Both the position numbers and the translations under genes were made by a program. A stretch of 64,000 nt of DNA from JBBSJZ01 sp041751935 (GTDB taxonomy: Bacteria > Planctomycetota > Planctomycetia > Pirellulales > Pirellulaceae), in the NCBI GenBank assembly GCA_041751935.1, contig JBGSIA010000025.1, positions 1 to 64,000 of the forward strand, in the 5' to 3' direction. How positions within the stretch are numbered: the first letter of the stretch is position 1; each line of letters begins with the position of its first letter. The notes beneath the pieces were generated by a model that was not told the origin of the DNA, did not search any database, and saw only the letters and a program-made list of their open reading frames with translations. Below, piece after piece: positions 43,246 through 52,840 of the stretch.

Positions 43246-44988
43246 ATGATTGTCGGTATTGATCTCGGGACGACAAACTCGCTGTGCGCCCTGTTCCAAG
43301 ACGGCGAGCCGAAGTTGGTTCGCAATGCTCATGGATCGTTTCTCACACCATCGGTCATCGGCATTCTGCCGGACGGTCAAGTCATCGTCGGTGAGAGTGC
43401 GCGGGAACTGCGAGTGACGCAACCGGAGCGATGCGCATCGCGTTTCAAACGCTACATGGGTACTGCCCAGGCGATCCAGATTGCCGGTCAGTCGTTTACC
43501 GCGCCCCAACTTTCCAGTTGGGTGTTGAAATCGCTAAAAGCAGACGCGGAAAAGCACCTAGGACTGCCAATCGAAGATGCCGTGATAACCGTTCCAGCGT
43601 ATTTCAATGATTTGCAACGACGTGCAACGCGGTTGGCAGGCGAGATGGCGGGTTTGCGAGTTCGCCGAATCATCAACGAGCCGACGGCTGCGGCGTTAAC
43701 CTATGGCTTTCACGACCGTGACGTTGAAAAACATTTGCTTGTGATTGACTTGGGTGGCGGCACATTCGATGTGACGTTGATGGAGATCTTCGAAGGGACG
43801 CTCGAGATCGTATCGACCGCAGGCGAAAGCATGCTGGGCGGTGAAGATTTCACCGATCGTCTTGTCGCGGCCGTACTCCAAAAACAGGGACTGAATTTCG
43901 AAGTGACTGAGATGCGCGAGCCGCTACGTGTCGCACGTCTGCGCCAGCTATGTGAAACCGCCAAGCTAGCCATCACTACTGAACCCAACATCAAGATTGC
44001 CTGCCCGACATCGAATGGACAAATCGATCACACCGTCACGCCGTTGGAACTGAGTCGTGAATCCTTTGCCGCGTTAATGCAACCCTTGTTGGAACGTTTG
44101 ATGGGGCCGATTCATCGCACTCTGCGTGACGGCGAGCGGGACCCGAAGTCGATCGACGAAATCATTTTTGTCGGCGGCGCGACACGTATGCCGTGCATGA
44201 GCGAATACATCGCCGCGAAACTCGGTGCCCAGCCACTGCTTAAATACAATCCCGATGAAGTGGTTGCGCTCGGCGCTGCAGTACAAGCGGCACTCTTGAC
44301 CGAGGATGCCGCCGTCGATGATATGGTCATGACCGACGTCTGCCCACACACTCTTGGCGTGGAAATTGTGAAGCAATTTGGTTCGCAAATCAGCAGCGGT
44401 TACTTTGAACCGATCATCCACCGCAACACGACGATACCTGTCAGTAAAGAGAGTTCTTTTACAACGATCGAAGCCAACCAATACACGGTGAAATTGCGAG
44501 TTTTCCAGGGCGAAAGCCGCAAGGTGAAAGACAACTTGCCGCTCGGTGAACTCGTTATCGATGGCCTGCCTCCTGGCCCCGCTGGAACCGAATTCGTCGT
44601 GCGATTCACCTACGACAACAACGGGATTTTGGAAGTCGAAGCGTTCGTTCCAGCAACTGGCAATAAATACCACACGGTACTGACAAGTCCCAACAGCGAT
44701 TTGACGCCGACAGAGATCCAGGCGGCAGTGAAGCAAATGCAGGCGGTAAAGTTTTATCCGCGGGATGAGATCGAGAACCAACGGTTGCTGCGATTTTGCG
44801 AGCGACTGGTGGGCGAGATCAGCCCACTGCAACGAGAGCAACTGGAATCGGCGATCGATAGTTGGGAGCGAGCAATGAGCAGCGGTGATCGTGAATTCTT
44901 TAAGGTTGCCCGTGACGGATTATTGATCACGCTCAGCCAACTTGGATACGACTTCGATTCGCTCGGTTTCGATGCCCAAGGCGAGTGA
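43246..44988 (+). CDS. hscC: HscC-type Hsp70 chaperone
   Basis: 580 residues from the ATG at 43246 (MIVGIDLGTTNSLCALF); an upstream in-frame ATG at 43201 adds residues that do not fit. The actin-like ATPase is complete: phosphate 1 GIDLGTTNS, VPAYFNDLQRRAT, INEPTAAALTYG, phosphate 2 VIDLGGGTFDVTL, and adenosine motif FVGGATRMP. The substrate-binding beta domain starts near TDVCPHTLGVEI. The lid is short and there is no EEVD-like DnaK tail, so it fits HscC (Hsc62) better than DnaK. The next gene starts immediately after its stop, followed by a J-like protein, so a dedicated chaperone module is likely. Confidence 0.9.
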   Translation: MIVGIDLGTTNSLCALFQDGEPKLVRNAHGSFLTPSVIGILPDGQVIVGESARELRVTQPERCASRFKRYMGTAQAIQIAGQSFTAPQLSSWVLKSLKADAEKHLGLPIEDAVITVPAYFNDLQRRATRLAGEMAGLRVRRIINEPTAAALTYGFHDRDVEKHLLVIDLGGGTFDVTLMEIFEGTLEIVSTAGESMLGGEDFTDRLVAAVLQKQGLNFEVTEMREPLRVARLRQLCETAKLAITTEPNIKIACPTSNGQIDHTVTPLELSRESFAALMQPLLERLMGPIHRTLRDGERDPKSIDEIIFVGGATRMPCMSEYIAAKLGAQPLLKYNPDEVVALGAAVQAALLTEDAAVDDMVMTDVCPHTLGVEIVKQFGSQISSGYFEPIIHRNTTIPVSKESSFTTIEANQYTVKLRVFQGESRKVKDNLPLGELVIDGLPPGPAGTEFVVRFTYDNNGILEVEAFVPATGNKYHTVLTSPNSDLTPTEIQAAVKQMQAVKFYPRDEIENQRLLRFCERLVGEISPLQREQLESAIDSWERAMSSGDREFFKVARDGLLITLSQLGYDFDSLGFDAQGE

Positions 44989-45651
44989 GTGACCGTGAAG
45001 CTTGATCTTGAATACTTTCGCGAACAACTGCGGCGTGATCCGATTGCAGGCTCGGAGTTGATCGTGGCCCGTCGCGGTGTAGTACTCAATTTGGAAACTC
45101 AATCACGCAATAAACCTCGCACTTTGGTCTCGCCGGAAATCGTCGCTCACAACCAACGAACAATCGATCGGATACGCGGTGAGTTCTGGGAACTGCCGAT
45201 TGACCAACTGCAATCCGAATTGGGCACCATCGATACTCAATCACTACCCGAATTGCAGCTCGTTGTGGACCGTTTGGCGCGAGCGGCCGCTGCGAGAGCC
45301 GAGTTCCCTCGATTGAGTGCTGCGATTCATAAGCGAACTCGGTTGTTCACGTACATTCGACGTAGTGTTTCTGCGATGCCGCGAGACTTGGCCGGCATCA
45401 AAGAACTGGCTTGGCGCGATGCATTGCAAAACGGTTACGGTCGCGAAATCAAGTGGGCAGCTCGATTGATCAAACAAGAGTATCCCACGATCTATGCGAT
45501 CGACCCACATTGGATTGACGACTTGATCACTGTCCGAGCGCCGAGCGGTGCTCGTTGGTCGCTGTTGAACCTCAAGTTTCCGGTTCCCGGTTGGGTTCTG
45601 GCGATCGTTTTCTTCGCGATCTTTCGTCTTCTCGCGGCACTGAACCGATGA
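44989..45651 (+). CDS. Tail-anchored hypothetical protein between hscC and the J-like gene
   Basis: 220 residues from a GTG that touches the hscC stop (44986-44989); a second GTG is at 44995. I do not recognise the family. Residues 1-190 are soluble, Arg-rich and helical (QLQSELGTIDTQSLPELQLVVDRL within it). A single hydrophobic helix near the C-terminus (WVLAIVFFAIFRLLAAL) would anchor it in the membrane with the bulk in the cytosol. The stop overlaps the next ATG (ATGA at 45648-45651). The tight packing suggests a co-chaperone or client adaptor. Confidence 0.8.
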   Translation: MTVKLDLEYFREQLRRDPIAGSELIVARRGVVLNLETQSRNKPRTLVSPEIVAHNQRTIDRIRGEFWELPIDQLQSELGTIDTQSLPELQLVVDRLARAAAARAEFPRLSAAIHKRTRLFTYIRRSVSAMPRDLAGIKELAWRDALQNGYGREIKWAARLIKQEYPTIYAIDPHWIDDLITVRAPSGARWSLLNLKFPVPGWVLAIVFFAIFRLLAALNR

Positions 45652-47333
45652 GCGAAGACTCGTCCGCAGATTGGAATTTGCTGCCGCATCGACCGGTAGA
45701 GTTTTTCGGACTCGCAGCCGGATTCGATCGCCAGGACCTCAAGCGAGCGTACAACCGACTACTGAAACTTTTTAAGCCGGACAAGTGTCCCGCCGAATTT
45801 CAAAAACTGCGTGCTGCCTACGAGGATCTCGACGCCAGCCTGCGGTACGGTCGTCCGCCACAATCATCCTCGACGATGTTTCCAGTCTCAGGATTCAACG
45901 ACCCCGAAATCACAGCAGCAATCGACGACCCAACAACAAACTCACTTGGCGTGCCGAGAGAGATCGTCGACTCGAAGCTGCAACAGCGGGAGCATTTATT
46001 GGCCCAGCTCGAGTCGATGCCAGCATCCGAGCTCTATCTTGAGCTGAAAAACAACAAGTCAAGTACACCGTTTGACTATTTCTCGCTGGCAATACTGTCC
46101 GATGCCGTGCATGAACCATCAGAGATGATGTTCTTGAATTGGTTGCTGATTGGAATAAAAAAACACCCCGGCGAACCAGCGCTGATACGGCTGTTGCATA
46201 CGTATCTGCATTCGAACCAAATCGAGGATGCCGATTTGCCGAAGGTACTGGTAACGATCTCGAAAATCATTACCACCGATCGCTTTTACTACTTCACCGA
46301 GACGCTACTGGATCGTTTGTGTGCGACCGCAAGTTGGCACGATTTTGAGCAAGTTCTGACGACGTGTCGCAGCAATATTAATGATCATCTCGTTCGATGT
46401 AGCACCGTTTTTACTTGCCATTTGTTGCGGATGGCAGCCTGGCGAGCACCGCTGGCAAGCGCCGAGCGGTTGTTGCAGTACGTCGAAGAGAATGCGGAGT
46501 ATCTGGGGTCGTTGATGGAATATGAGCTGGAATTCAATACGCAATTGATTGAATACATCCGGGTTCGCGAGCGGTTTGTCGCCCGGGGAGATTTGTGTCG
46601 CATGATCGACCATGCACTGCGAACGTTTTGCTTAAGCCCAGGCGATTCCGGGGACCGCGAAATCATTGCTTGTCAAATCCATTTGAGCCAGCATCCCGAA
46701 CAGTTGTGCAAGGAGTTCCCTTTTCCAGCCGACGACGACGATGCTCGAATTGCATCTTGGTTGTGGGCATGTGAAGAAGTACATGACCGCCTGGAAACGG
46801 AACTCGCCCCTGTCAACCCAGGGCACCTTCCAGGCGTGACGCTAAAGCTGTTGCAACAAATCGACAAAACGTTTCCCGCCTCACAACTGCAGCTTTACAA
46901 TATGGTCCGAGTCGGCTTGGTGTGCGTGGGTTATGGCTTGTCGTTGTCAGTCGCGATCGCAATATTTTTAACGAGCCTCAGTTTCAGTGTTGCGAAAACT
47001 AAGTATCTGGATGCCGTCACGTGGATGTTCGTGTTCCTGTGTGTGTTGTTCGTGATCGTGTTTCACTTCGTGATTAAGCCACGCACGGTTGACCGCTGGA
47101 TGGCATCGTACTTGTATCGCCTGGTATGCCGACATTACAGCGATTGGTGGCGACCGATGATCGGCCGTTTCCATGCCGCGACACATTCCTCGTTTCACGA
47201 TCTGAGAGCCGCCTCGATCCAAGTCATTCAATCACAACATGGACAGCTAAACGTCAGCACTTGGTTTGCCCAGCTTTACAGCGGCGATTTCGCGATGCTG
47301 TTGTACGCATCGGCGGTACGTTTCTTGCGTTGA
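45648..47333 (+). CDS. Membrane J-domain-like protein with KPD in place of HPD
   Basis: 561 residues. Residues ~20-65 look like a J domain: FFGLAAGFDRQDLKRAYNRL, then LFKPDKCPAEFQKLRAAYEDL. The HPD tripeptide that stimulates Hsp70 is KPD. From memory, J-like partners of HscC (DjlB/DjlC type) often have a similar x-PD-x-DP-x-x-FQ-x-LR layout without the His. A long helical region follows, then two hydrophobic helices near residues 425-445 and 460-480 (LVCVGYGLSLSVAIAIFL; WMFVFLCVLFVIVFHFVI) and a ~80-residue tail. The ATG overlaps the preceding stop. It probably recruits the neighbouring HscC to the membrane. Confidence 0.8.
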   Translation: MSEDSSADWNLLPHRPVEFFGLAAGFDRQDLKRAYNRLLKLFKPDKCPAEFQKLRAAYEDLDASLRYGRPPQSSSTMFPVSGFNDPEITAAIDDPTTNSLGVPREIVDSKLQQREHLLAQLESMPASELYLELKNNKSSTPFDYFSLAILSDAVHEPSEMMFLNWLLIGIKKHPGEPALIRLLHTYLHSNQIEDADLPKVLVTISKIITTDRFYYFTETLLDRLCATASWHDFEQVLTTCRSNINDHLVRCSTVFTCHLLRMAAWRAPLASAERLLQYVEENAEYLGSLMEYELEFNTQLIEYIRVRERFVARGDLCRMIDHALRTFCLSPGDSGDREIIACQIHLSQHPEQLCKEFPFPADDDDARIASWLWACEEVHDRLETELAPVNPGHLPGVTLKLLQQIDKTFPASQLQLYNMVRVGLVCVGYGLSLSVAIAIFLTSLSFSVAKTKYLDAVTWMFVFLCVLFVIVFHFVIKPRTVDRWMASYLYRLVCRHYSDWWRPMIGRFHAATHSSFHDLRAASIQVIQSQHGQLNVSTWFAQLYSGDFAMLLYASAVRFLR

Positions 47334-47345
47334 GGCAAAACCGCG

Positions 47346-49445
47346 TTATCGGCGTTTTCCTGGTCCGTACGTCCATTCTGCGCCGCCATAGAATGCGAAC
47401 CGTGTCGCATTGAACCCGATCGTCTCTTCGTAGTCCTCATCGAGAAGATTGTCGACGCGTGAGAACACTCGCCAGGAATCGTTCACGCGATACCAAGTCG
47501 AGGCGTCGACTCGCCAATAGGCGTCAGCGATCTCGTCTCCTGTGTCCAGTCGATTGCCGACGTAGTTGGCAGTGAGCGAAAAGTTTGCCCGACTGTTGAT
47601 CAGCGAGCGGTTCCATCCGAGCGACCATTTGTTTCGCGGTCGACGAAGCAAACGCAAATCGGTATCACGATTGCGCGTGTTCGTGTACGTGTAGTTGGCG
47701 AACATTGTGGTCCGCGGATCTAGCCGATACAGTGACGTGACTTCGACACCGTTGGCTAGTCCGCTGCCAATGTTGGCGAGTTGGAACGTGCCAAAATCAA
47801 AAACGATCAAGTCTTGCATGTCATTGCGAAAGTACGTGGTGTCAATGATCAAGCGGTCGTCGAGGAAGCGTTGTTCAAGCCCCACATCCCATCCCTTGCT
47901 GCGTTCGGGCCTGAGGTTCACGCTGCCTACGAACGGATCGAATAACTCCGAAAGAGCTGCGGCGCGAAACCCGGTTCCCAAAGATGCATGCAGTGCCTTA
48001 CCTGTATCTGCGATCTGCCACCGAGCGGTCGTTCGATAAGTGAACACGTCACCAAAGAAGGTATAATCGTCCCAACGTCCACCGCCGGTGAGATACAGTT
48101 GGTCAAAGAACCCGACATCCAGTAGAGCGAAACCGCCGAGATTGTCTTGACGACGATCGGTAATCGAATCGTTGCGGGCGATGTCTTCGTGGTAGTCGAC
48201 GCCGGAAGTCGCAACCCAGCGGGTGTTCTTCTCGTCGACAAGCACCATGTCTTGTTGCCAATCCAGCCGCCCGCTACGGCCATAAAATGGTCCGCCAAAC
48301 GGTGCATTGGAAAGTCGATCGTACTGGGTGTATCCCGTGCCGAAGCGGTGTGTCCACAAGTTGTCAAAGGTGCGCCAGGTCGCTTGCACTCGCGCGAACG
48401 TGTTCACTTGATCAATCGAGGAAGGATCGTCCTGCGGCAATCCAAATCCGAAATCTATTTCGCTGTGTGCGTCCGTGTGGCGAGCAATGATGTCGATGTT
48501 TAAGTCATCCGTCACGTTCCAACCGACGCGAGAACTGAGGTTGCCACCACGATAGCCGTCGCCTTCGACATTGCCCGGAGGTCGCGAGGCAGCCGAAAAC
48601 CCATTCGTATCCAGATAGCTTGCGCCGAAGCTGTAATAGTAACTGTCGTTGCCGCCGGAGACGGTTGCTGCTTGACGCGACGTATCGTACTGACCGCCCA
48701 TCGCACTGAGCGTGCCTACCAGCGGCCCCGAACCTCGTTTGGTGATGATGTTGATCACACCACCGATGGCATCGCTGCCATAAAGCGTGCTCTGTGGTCC
48801 TCGCAAGACTTCGATGCGTTCAATATCGTCGACGCTGAGGAACGAAAAATCGAACGCGCCGCCCGCACTACCCACGTCGTTGATTGACATCCCATCCAGC
48901 AAAACTTTGGTTTGATTGCCGTTGGTTCCACGCAGAAAGGCGGACGAGAGTTGCCCGGCACCTCCGGAACGGTTGATGTCGACACCGGCCACGGTTCGCA
49001 ATACCTCGGCCACTTCCACTTGGCCGCTACTTCGAATTGCTTCGCTCGAGATGACGGTCATTGCACTACCAACGCTTTGCCCCGGCACCTCGTTGCGTGT
49101 AGCGGAAACTACCGTCGGTGTAGGCAGGGGTTGGCTGGGAAATTGGCCGGGTGTGTCTTCACTTGTTGAACCAGGCAAGCTTTGTGCGGCCATGGGTACC
49201 GCCGGTGCAGCCGTTGGCGAATTGCTCGCCGGAGTTGGCATGAAGGATTGCTGTGGTTGCTGCGTTTCCGCAGGCTCCACTTGCACCGATGATTCTTCAG
49301 GGGCATCCGGAACGATCACTTCGGTTTCCGGAATCATGGCTCGCTCAGTCGGCGTTTGTGCAACGCCATTTTGAGCCCCAGCGAATATCGAAACGACAAT
49401 CGCCAGCGGCCCCAGCAACTTGAACGAAATTGAATTCACCGTCAC
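47346..49445 (-). CDS. TonB-dependent outer-membrane receptor (BtuB-like)
   Basis: 699 residues from a GTG. A signal peptide (SFKLLGPLAIVVSIFAGAQNGVAQ) is followed by a ~90-residue Pro/Ala/Ser/Glu-rich linker. The plug domain comes next (TVVSATRNEVPGQSVGSAMTV, VAEVLRTVAGVDI, LRGTNGNQTKVLLDGM, EVLRGPQSTLYGSDAIGGVI). The ~500-residue beta-barrel follows, with FSRVDNLLDEDYEE near the end. The plug style is that of vitamin B12/ferric receptors; the ligand is not readable. I looked for a cobalamin riboswitch upstream and saw none. The barrel ends KRR rather than in an aromatic residue. It shares its reading frame with the preceding CHAT-like gene. Confidence 0.9.
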   Translation of the reverse strand: MTVNSISFKLLGPLAIVVSIFAGAQNGVAQTPTERAMIPETEVIVPDAPEESSVQVEPAETQQPQQSFMPTPASNSPTAAPAVPMAAQSLPGSTSEDTPGQFPSQPLPTPTVVSATRNEVPGQSVGSAMTVISSEAIRSSGQVEVAEVLRTVAGVDINRSGGAGQLSSAFLRGTNGNQTKVLLDGMSINDVGSAGGAFDFSFLSVDDIERIEVLRGPQSTLYGSDAIGGVINIITKRGSGPLVGTLSAMGGQYDTSRQAATVSGGNDSYYYSFGASYLDTNGFSAASRPPGNVEGDGYRGGNLSSRVGWNVTDDLNIDIIARHTDAHSEIDFGFGLPQDDPSSIDQVNTFARVQATWRTFDNLWTHRFGTGYTQYDRLSNAPFGGPFYGRSGRLDWQQDMVLVDEKNTRWVATSGVDYHEDIARNDSITDRRQDNLGGFALLDVGFFDQLYLTGGGRWDDYTFFGDVFTYRTTARWQIADTGKALHASLGTGFRAAALSELFDPFVGSVNLRPERSKGWDVGLEQRFLDDRLIIDTTYFRNDMQDLIVFDFGTFQLANIGSGLANGVEVTSLYRLDPRTTMFANYTYTNTRNRDTDLRLLRRPRNKWSLGWNRSLINSRANFSLTANYVGNRLDTGDEIADAYWRVDASTWYRVNDSWRVFSRVDNLLDEDYEETIGFNATRFAFYGGAEWTYGPGKRR

Positions 49446-49649
49446 AGCTTCCGCGTCTTCGGGTACGAGACGAGCGTGTCCTATCGATGTTGACGAAAAC
49501 GCTCGGTAACTCTCATCGGCCCGATCGTAGCGAATACCCGAGCCCAGACGTTCCGGCTGTGCCGCATTAGACGATTGCAGCGAAGTATCGTAGCGGTTGG
49601 TGAAGTTATTCGGTTTGCGTTCCCGGTGTAAATCATCTTGCCGCTCGCC
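49446..49649 (-). other. In-frame linker between CHAT-like gene and TonB receptor gene
   Basis: The 204 bp between the stop of the CHAT-like gene (TAA, 49650-49652) and the receptor's GTG contain no stop codon in the receptor frame and no in-frame ATG. The encoded stretch (NNFTNRYDTSLQSSNAAQPE...) has reasonable amino-acid composition. The receptor might start further upstream at a rare codon, or this may simply be a non-coding gap. Confidence 0.4.
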
Positions 49650-52616
49650 TTAGGGCTTAGCCGCCATGCCTGTTGTGGACATCAAGTAACTCGCCCAAAA
49701 CAACGGAGGTTCGCCGGTCAGCATCGCGGCGTCCTTATCCGCATTGCCCAGCAGTGGTTCATTTTCTGGATCAAGTTCCGCCTGTTGCAACAGCAGCAAA
49801 GCCCGATTCCAGGCCGCCTGCATACCAATGTGCGGCAGTTCTTGCAGCAATTCCCGCATCGCAATGGTCGTCGATTGCCCGCCGATCGCCCAGCGGCTTA
49901 ACAGCACGTCACGAACCCCGGAAACGTGCAGTGTCATGACAGCCATGAACAATTCACTACCGTCCCCCAAGCGACCACTGGCAAGCGTCGTTCTCAATCC
50001 CGGCAGCACGACACTTGTCGGGCTGTGATTCGGAAGCGCCAACCAACCTGCGAGAGTTCCCTCGAATACACCGTTGTCTTCTTCCACCAACGAAAACTGT
50101 AGTGACCGCGTGGGATCAATGGCACGCGGCGCCGCGATGACCAATCGTTGCACCGAGGGACTGAGCAATCCCGATGGCACCAGCGGCGAGAGTGGTAAGC
50201 GAACGGTTGCACCGGAGACGTCAACAAGACTTTGTACTGCGGCTTGGTTCCCCGTGGCATCTCGAGGAGCAAAAAACAATCCTGCATTGATCGCCGTGTC
50301 TCCAGCTTCGGATGCTCCATCGAAAGGGAGCTTCGCCAGTGCTGTCGATTGCAAAGCCAAACCTGGTGTCGGTGCATACCGAATTCGCAATTGGCTGCCG
50401 ATCAGCGGTGCATCCTCACCACCAGCGGGAATGATTTCCAGAGGCAAGTACCACAAAGACCCAGCCGGAACCACAATCAACTCATCAAATCTTTTGCTGT
50501 CGAAGGATGTTTCCGCAAGCAACTGACGACCGAACTCAGCGGCAAATGTTTTCCAGGCATCACCGTTTTCGAGTTTCGATGCACGTGTTTGACCTACTCC
50601 GATTTCTTTCAGTAACTTGCCAATCGAATTGTGAACTTGGGAAGCATCACCGACCAGCCAACTCACAATCGAATTCGAGCTGGCGAGCGTCGCCAACACA
50701 CGATTGTTCACCAACGTAAAGACTAACATTCCGGTGCGCGGCGGCAATCGCTTCAAATCATCCAGCTCAAGAGCCGGCAGCATGACCTCGGGATAACGTG
50801 ATCGCATCAAAGTCGCAACCGCCGCTTGCGACTGCACCGCTCGCAATGCATCCATGGCGAGAGGACCGGCCGCAGCAGCCTGCTGGAGTGCCGCACCACT
50901 TTCACGCAACGACAAAATCTGTGCGGGTGGTTTTTTCAGAAAGTCGGCTCCGGTTTTATTCAATCGCGTCGCATCCACGGTTGCCAGCGTGCGAACCTGC
51001 TGCAGTCGTCCCGACAGCGGCAATTGGTCAGCGAACGCTCGGCGCAACGTCAAATCAGTCTCACTAAGAATCTTTTTCGGATCGCTACTTTCCGCCGCTG
51101 AGGCCAGTAGCGACTGTTGTGCGAGACTGCGATCATTCATCAACCACCCCAGCGCCTCCACGGGATCACGCCGCCACATCGCATCTGGTGGCGTGTCGGT
51201 GAAGTACCGCAAACGCTGTTCGCTGCGTTGATCCAATGCACCCATTCGCGTGCCAGCGATCAGCCCGCCGAGTTGATACACACTCGGATTGGAGGCCACG
51301 ACCTTGTTGCGAATGCGATTGTTGAATGTGAAGTTGCGAATTGCTGTCAGCGAAACGTTGGTCGTTGTCGCTGCGGGACCATCGAGCGTTTGACCGGAAA
51401 ACGCCGACGACAGGGCGCTGACATAGGCGCCGTAGGCAGTTAGTCGCGGATGTAGAAAACCACGACGACCAGAGATCGTCTGAGCTTGCTGCAAGAGCGT
51501 CACTGAGGCGTCTCGCTCTCCGCTAAGTATCGCTGCTTCGCTAGCGACAAGCAGTGCCGCGAGTGTTGTCGCCTTGGCCGAGCGAGCATAAACGCCGGCG
51601 GCACTCGTTGCGGAATTGCGGATCGCTGGCACTCCGGCTGGTTCGCTACAACCCAGTGCCAACTGCAACGCTTCTCCGATCCATTCGTGATGTCCGAGTG
51701 CAGCTGCTGTCTGTGCGGCGTTGAGGGCTACAGGAACAGCGTCGATTGGTCGCGCCGAATCTGCAAGCGTTTCGGCATAACAGAGCAACACGATCGGCGT
51801 CAGTGGGTGTATTCCGCCACCGAGCGTGCTGGCCGTCGGCGCCTCCGCAACTACTCGCGCATTGTCCATATCCGCATACTGGCCCGTCGCACGAATCGAT
51901 CCGATCAGAGTACGGCCGATGGGGATTTGAAGATCCTGAGGGTACTTCGTTGCTTCAAGGACTTCCGCCGCGATACCGCTGTCCTTACTCATCTCGCCCA
52001 TGATGATTCGACGGCGGTGCAGCGCGATCGCGATCCCTCTCATGATCTCCGCGACGTCCATCGACACAACATTCAGTGGCTCGATCGAGCCACCTTGATT
52101 GACGCGTTGTTCCGTAATGACCTCGCCACGCTGGACCGGCATTCGCGACGCGATTGGTAACATTCTCAGATTACTCGCTCCCGCCCAGCCGGATTGTGAG
52201 TCCGGTTGGCGGATGCCGTCCATCAGCGCCGTGGAAAAATCAACGCGTGACAACCAGCCTCGATGTCGCACGGTGAGCTGCAATGCAGCTTCGATATTGA
52301 CCATCGCCATCGGCAGGTTACCGAGTTGGTAATGACATTCGCCAAGCATCGCTAGCGCCGGTATCGAATCGATCCAGCGTCCGGTGCCATCCAGGCGAGA
52401 TTGCCCCAATGCCGCGTCGAACGCTTCCAGGGCCGTCGGCAAGTCACCACTGCGGTACACTTCCAGAGCCAAATAATACTGTTGCGCCGGATAGCTCGAT
52501 GCCCTGCCACCGGGCAGCGGTTGGGCCATTGCATCTTGACCTTGAATCGCCGAGATCGCCATCACGACGAACAAGCAAGCTGTCCGCCAATACCCCGCTG
52601 TCCAACGACAGACCAT
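49650..52616 (-). CDS. Secreted TPR-CHAT-like protein, CHAT catalytic dyad not visible
   Basis: About 988 residues from the ATG at 52616, chosen for the signal peptide (WRTACLFVVMAISAIQGQDAMA). The N-terminal part has TPR-like helices (YYLALEVYRSGDLPTALEAF, ALAMLGECHYQLGNLPMAM); a long helical region follows. The last ~300 residues resemble CHAT: FDELIVVPAGSLWYLPLEII, then GSELFMAVMTLHVSGVRDVLLSRWAI and FWASYLMSTTG. The His-Gly and Ser-Ala-Cys motifs expected in active CHAT proteases read APRAID and LPGLRT, so it is probably a pseudoenzyme. The next gene, in the same frame, is a TonB-dependent receptor. Confidence 0.75.
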   Translation of the reverse strand: MVCRWTAGYWRTACLFVVMAISAIQGQDAMAQPLPGGRASSYPAQQYYLALEVYRSGDLPTALEAFDAALGQSRLDGTGRWIDSIPALAMLGECHYQLGNLPMAMVNIEAALQLTVRHRGWLSRVDFSTALMDGIRQPDSQSGWAGASNLRMLPIASRMPVQRGEVITEQRVNQGGSIEPLNVVSMDVAEIMRGIAIALHRRRIIMGEMSKDSGIAAEVLEATKYPQDLQIPIGRTLIGSIRATGQYADMDNARVVAEAPTASTLGGGIHPLTPIVLLCYAETLADSARPIDAVPVALNAAQTAAALGHHEWIGEALQLALGCSEPAGVPAIRNSATSAAGVYARSAKATTLAALLVASEAAILSGERDASVTLLQQAQTISGRRGFLHPRLTAYGAYVSALSSAFSGQTLDGPAATTTNVSLTAIRNFTFNNRIRNKVVASNPSVYQLGGLIAGTRMGALDQRSEQRLRYFTDTPPDAMWRRDPVEALGWLMNDRSLAQQSLLASAAESSDPKKILSETDLTLRRAFADQLPLSGRLQQVRTLATVDATRLNKTGADFLKKPPAQILSLRESGAALQQAAAAGPLAMDALRAVQSQAAVATLMRSRYPEVMLPALELDDLKRLPPRTGMLVFTLVNNRVLATLASSNSIVSWLVGDASQVHNSIGKLLKEIGVGQTRASKLENGDAWKTFAAEFGRQLLAETSFDSKRFDELIVVPAGSLWYLPLEIIPAGGEDAPLIGSQLRIRYAPTPGLALQSTALAKLPFDGASEAGDTAINAGLFFAPRDATGNQAAVQSLVDVSGATVRLPLSPLVPSGLLSPSVQRLVIAAPRAIDPTRSLQFSLVEEDNGVFEGTLAGWLALPNHSPTSVVLPGLRTTLASGRLGDGSELFMAVMTLHVSGVRDVLLSRWAIGGQSTTIAMRELLQELPHIGMQAAWNRALLLLQQAELDPENEPLLGNADKDAAMLTGEPPLFWASYLMSTTGMAAKP

Positions 52617-52783
52617 CAAATGCCCCGTCCCCGGCTGACAAGAAACTCCGATTCGCAACGAATCACTCCCTATGTCGCAGTGCTCCGTATAAATTTGTCG
52701 TGAATCCAGCCGAGAAAAAAGCATTACCATTCAGCCAACGGAAAGCGTAAGCAGCGCGGGATCAATCAGTGACGCGTTCTTGA

Positions 52784-52840
52784 CGTGGCGTCGACTTTTA
52801 GCCGACGTTTTTAGGATTGGCGACTGAAAGTCGCCACCAC
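52784..52840. repeat. REP-like double hairpin element
   Basis: Two adjacent small palindromes: CGTCG-ACTTTTAGC-CGACG followed by TTTTT (52789-52812), and TGGCGACT-GAA-AGTCGCCA (52818-52836), flanked by GTGGCG and CGCCAC. It lies upstream of secA in non-coding DNA. The GTCGCCAC palindrome looks like a dispersed intergenic repeat. The first hairpin with its T-run could also terminate plus-strand transcription. Confidence 0.55.
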
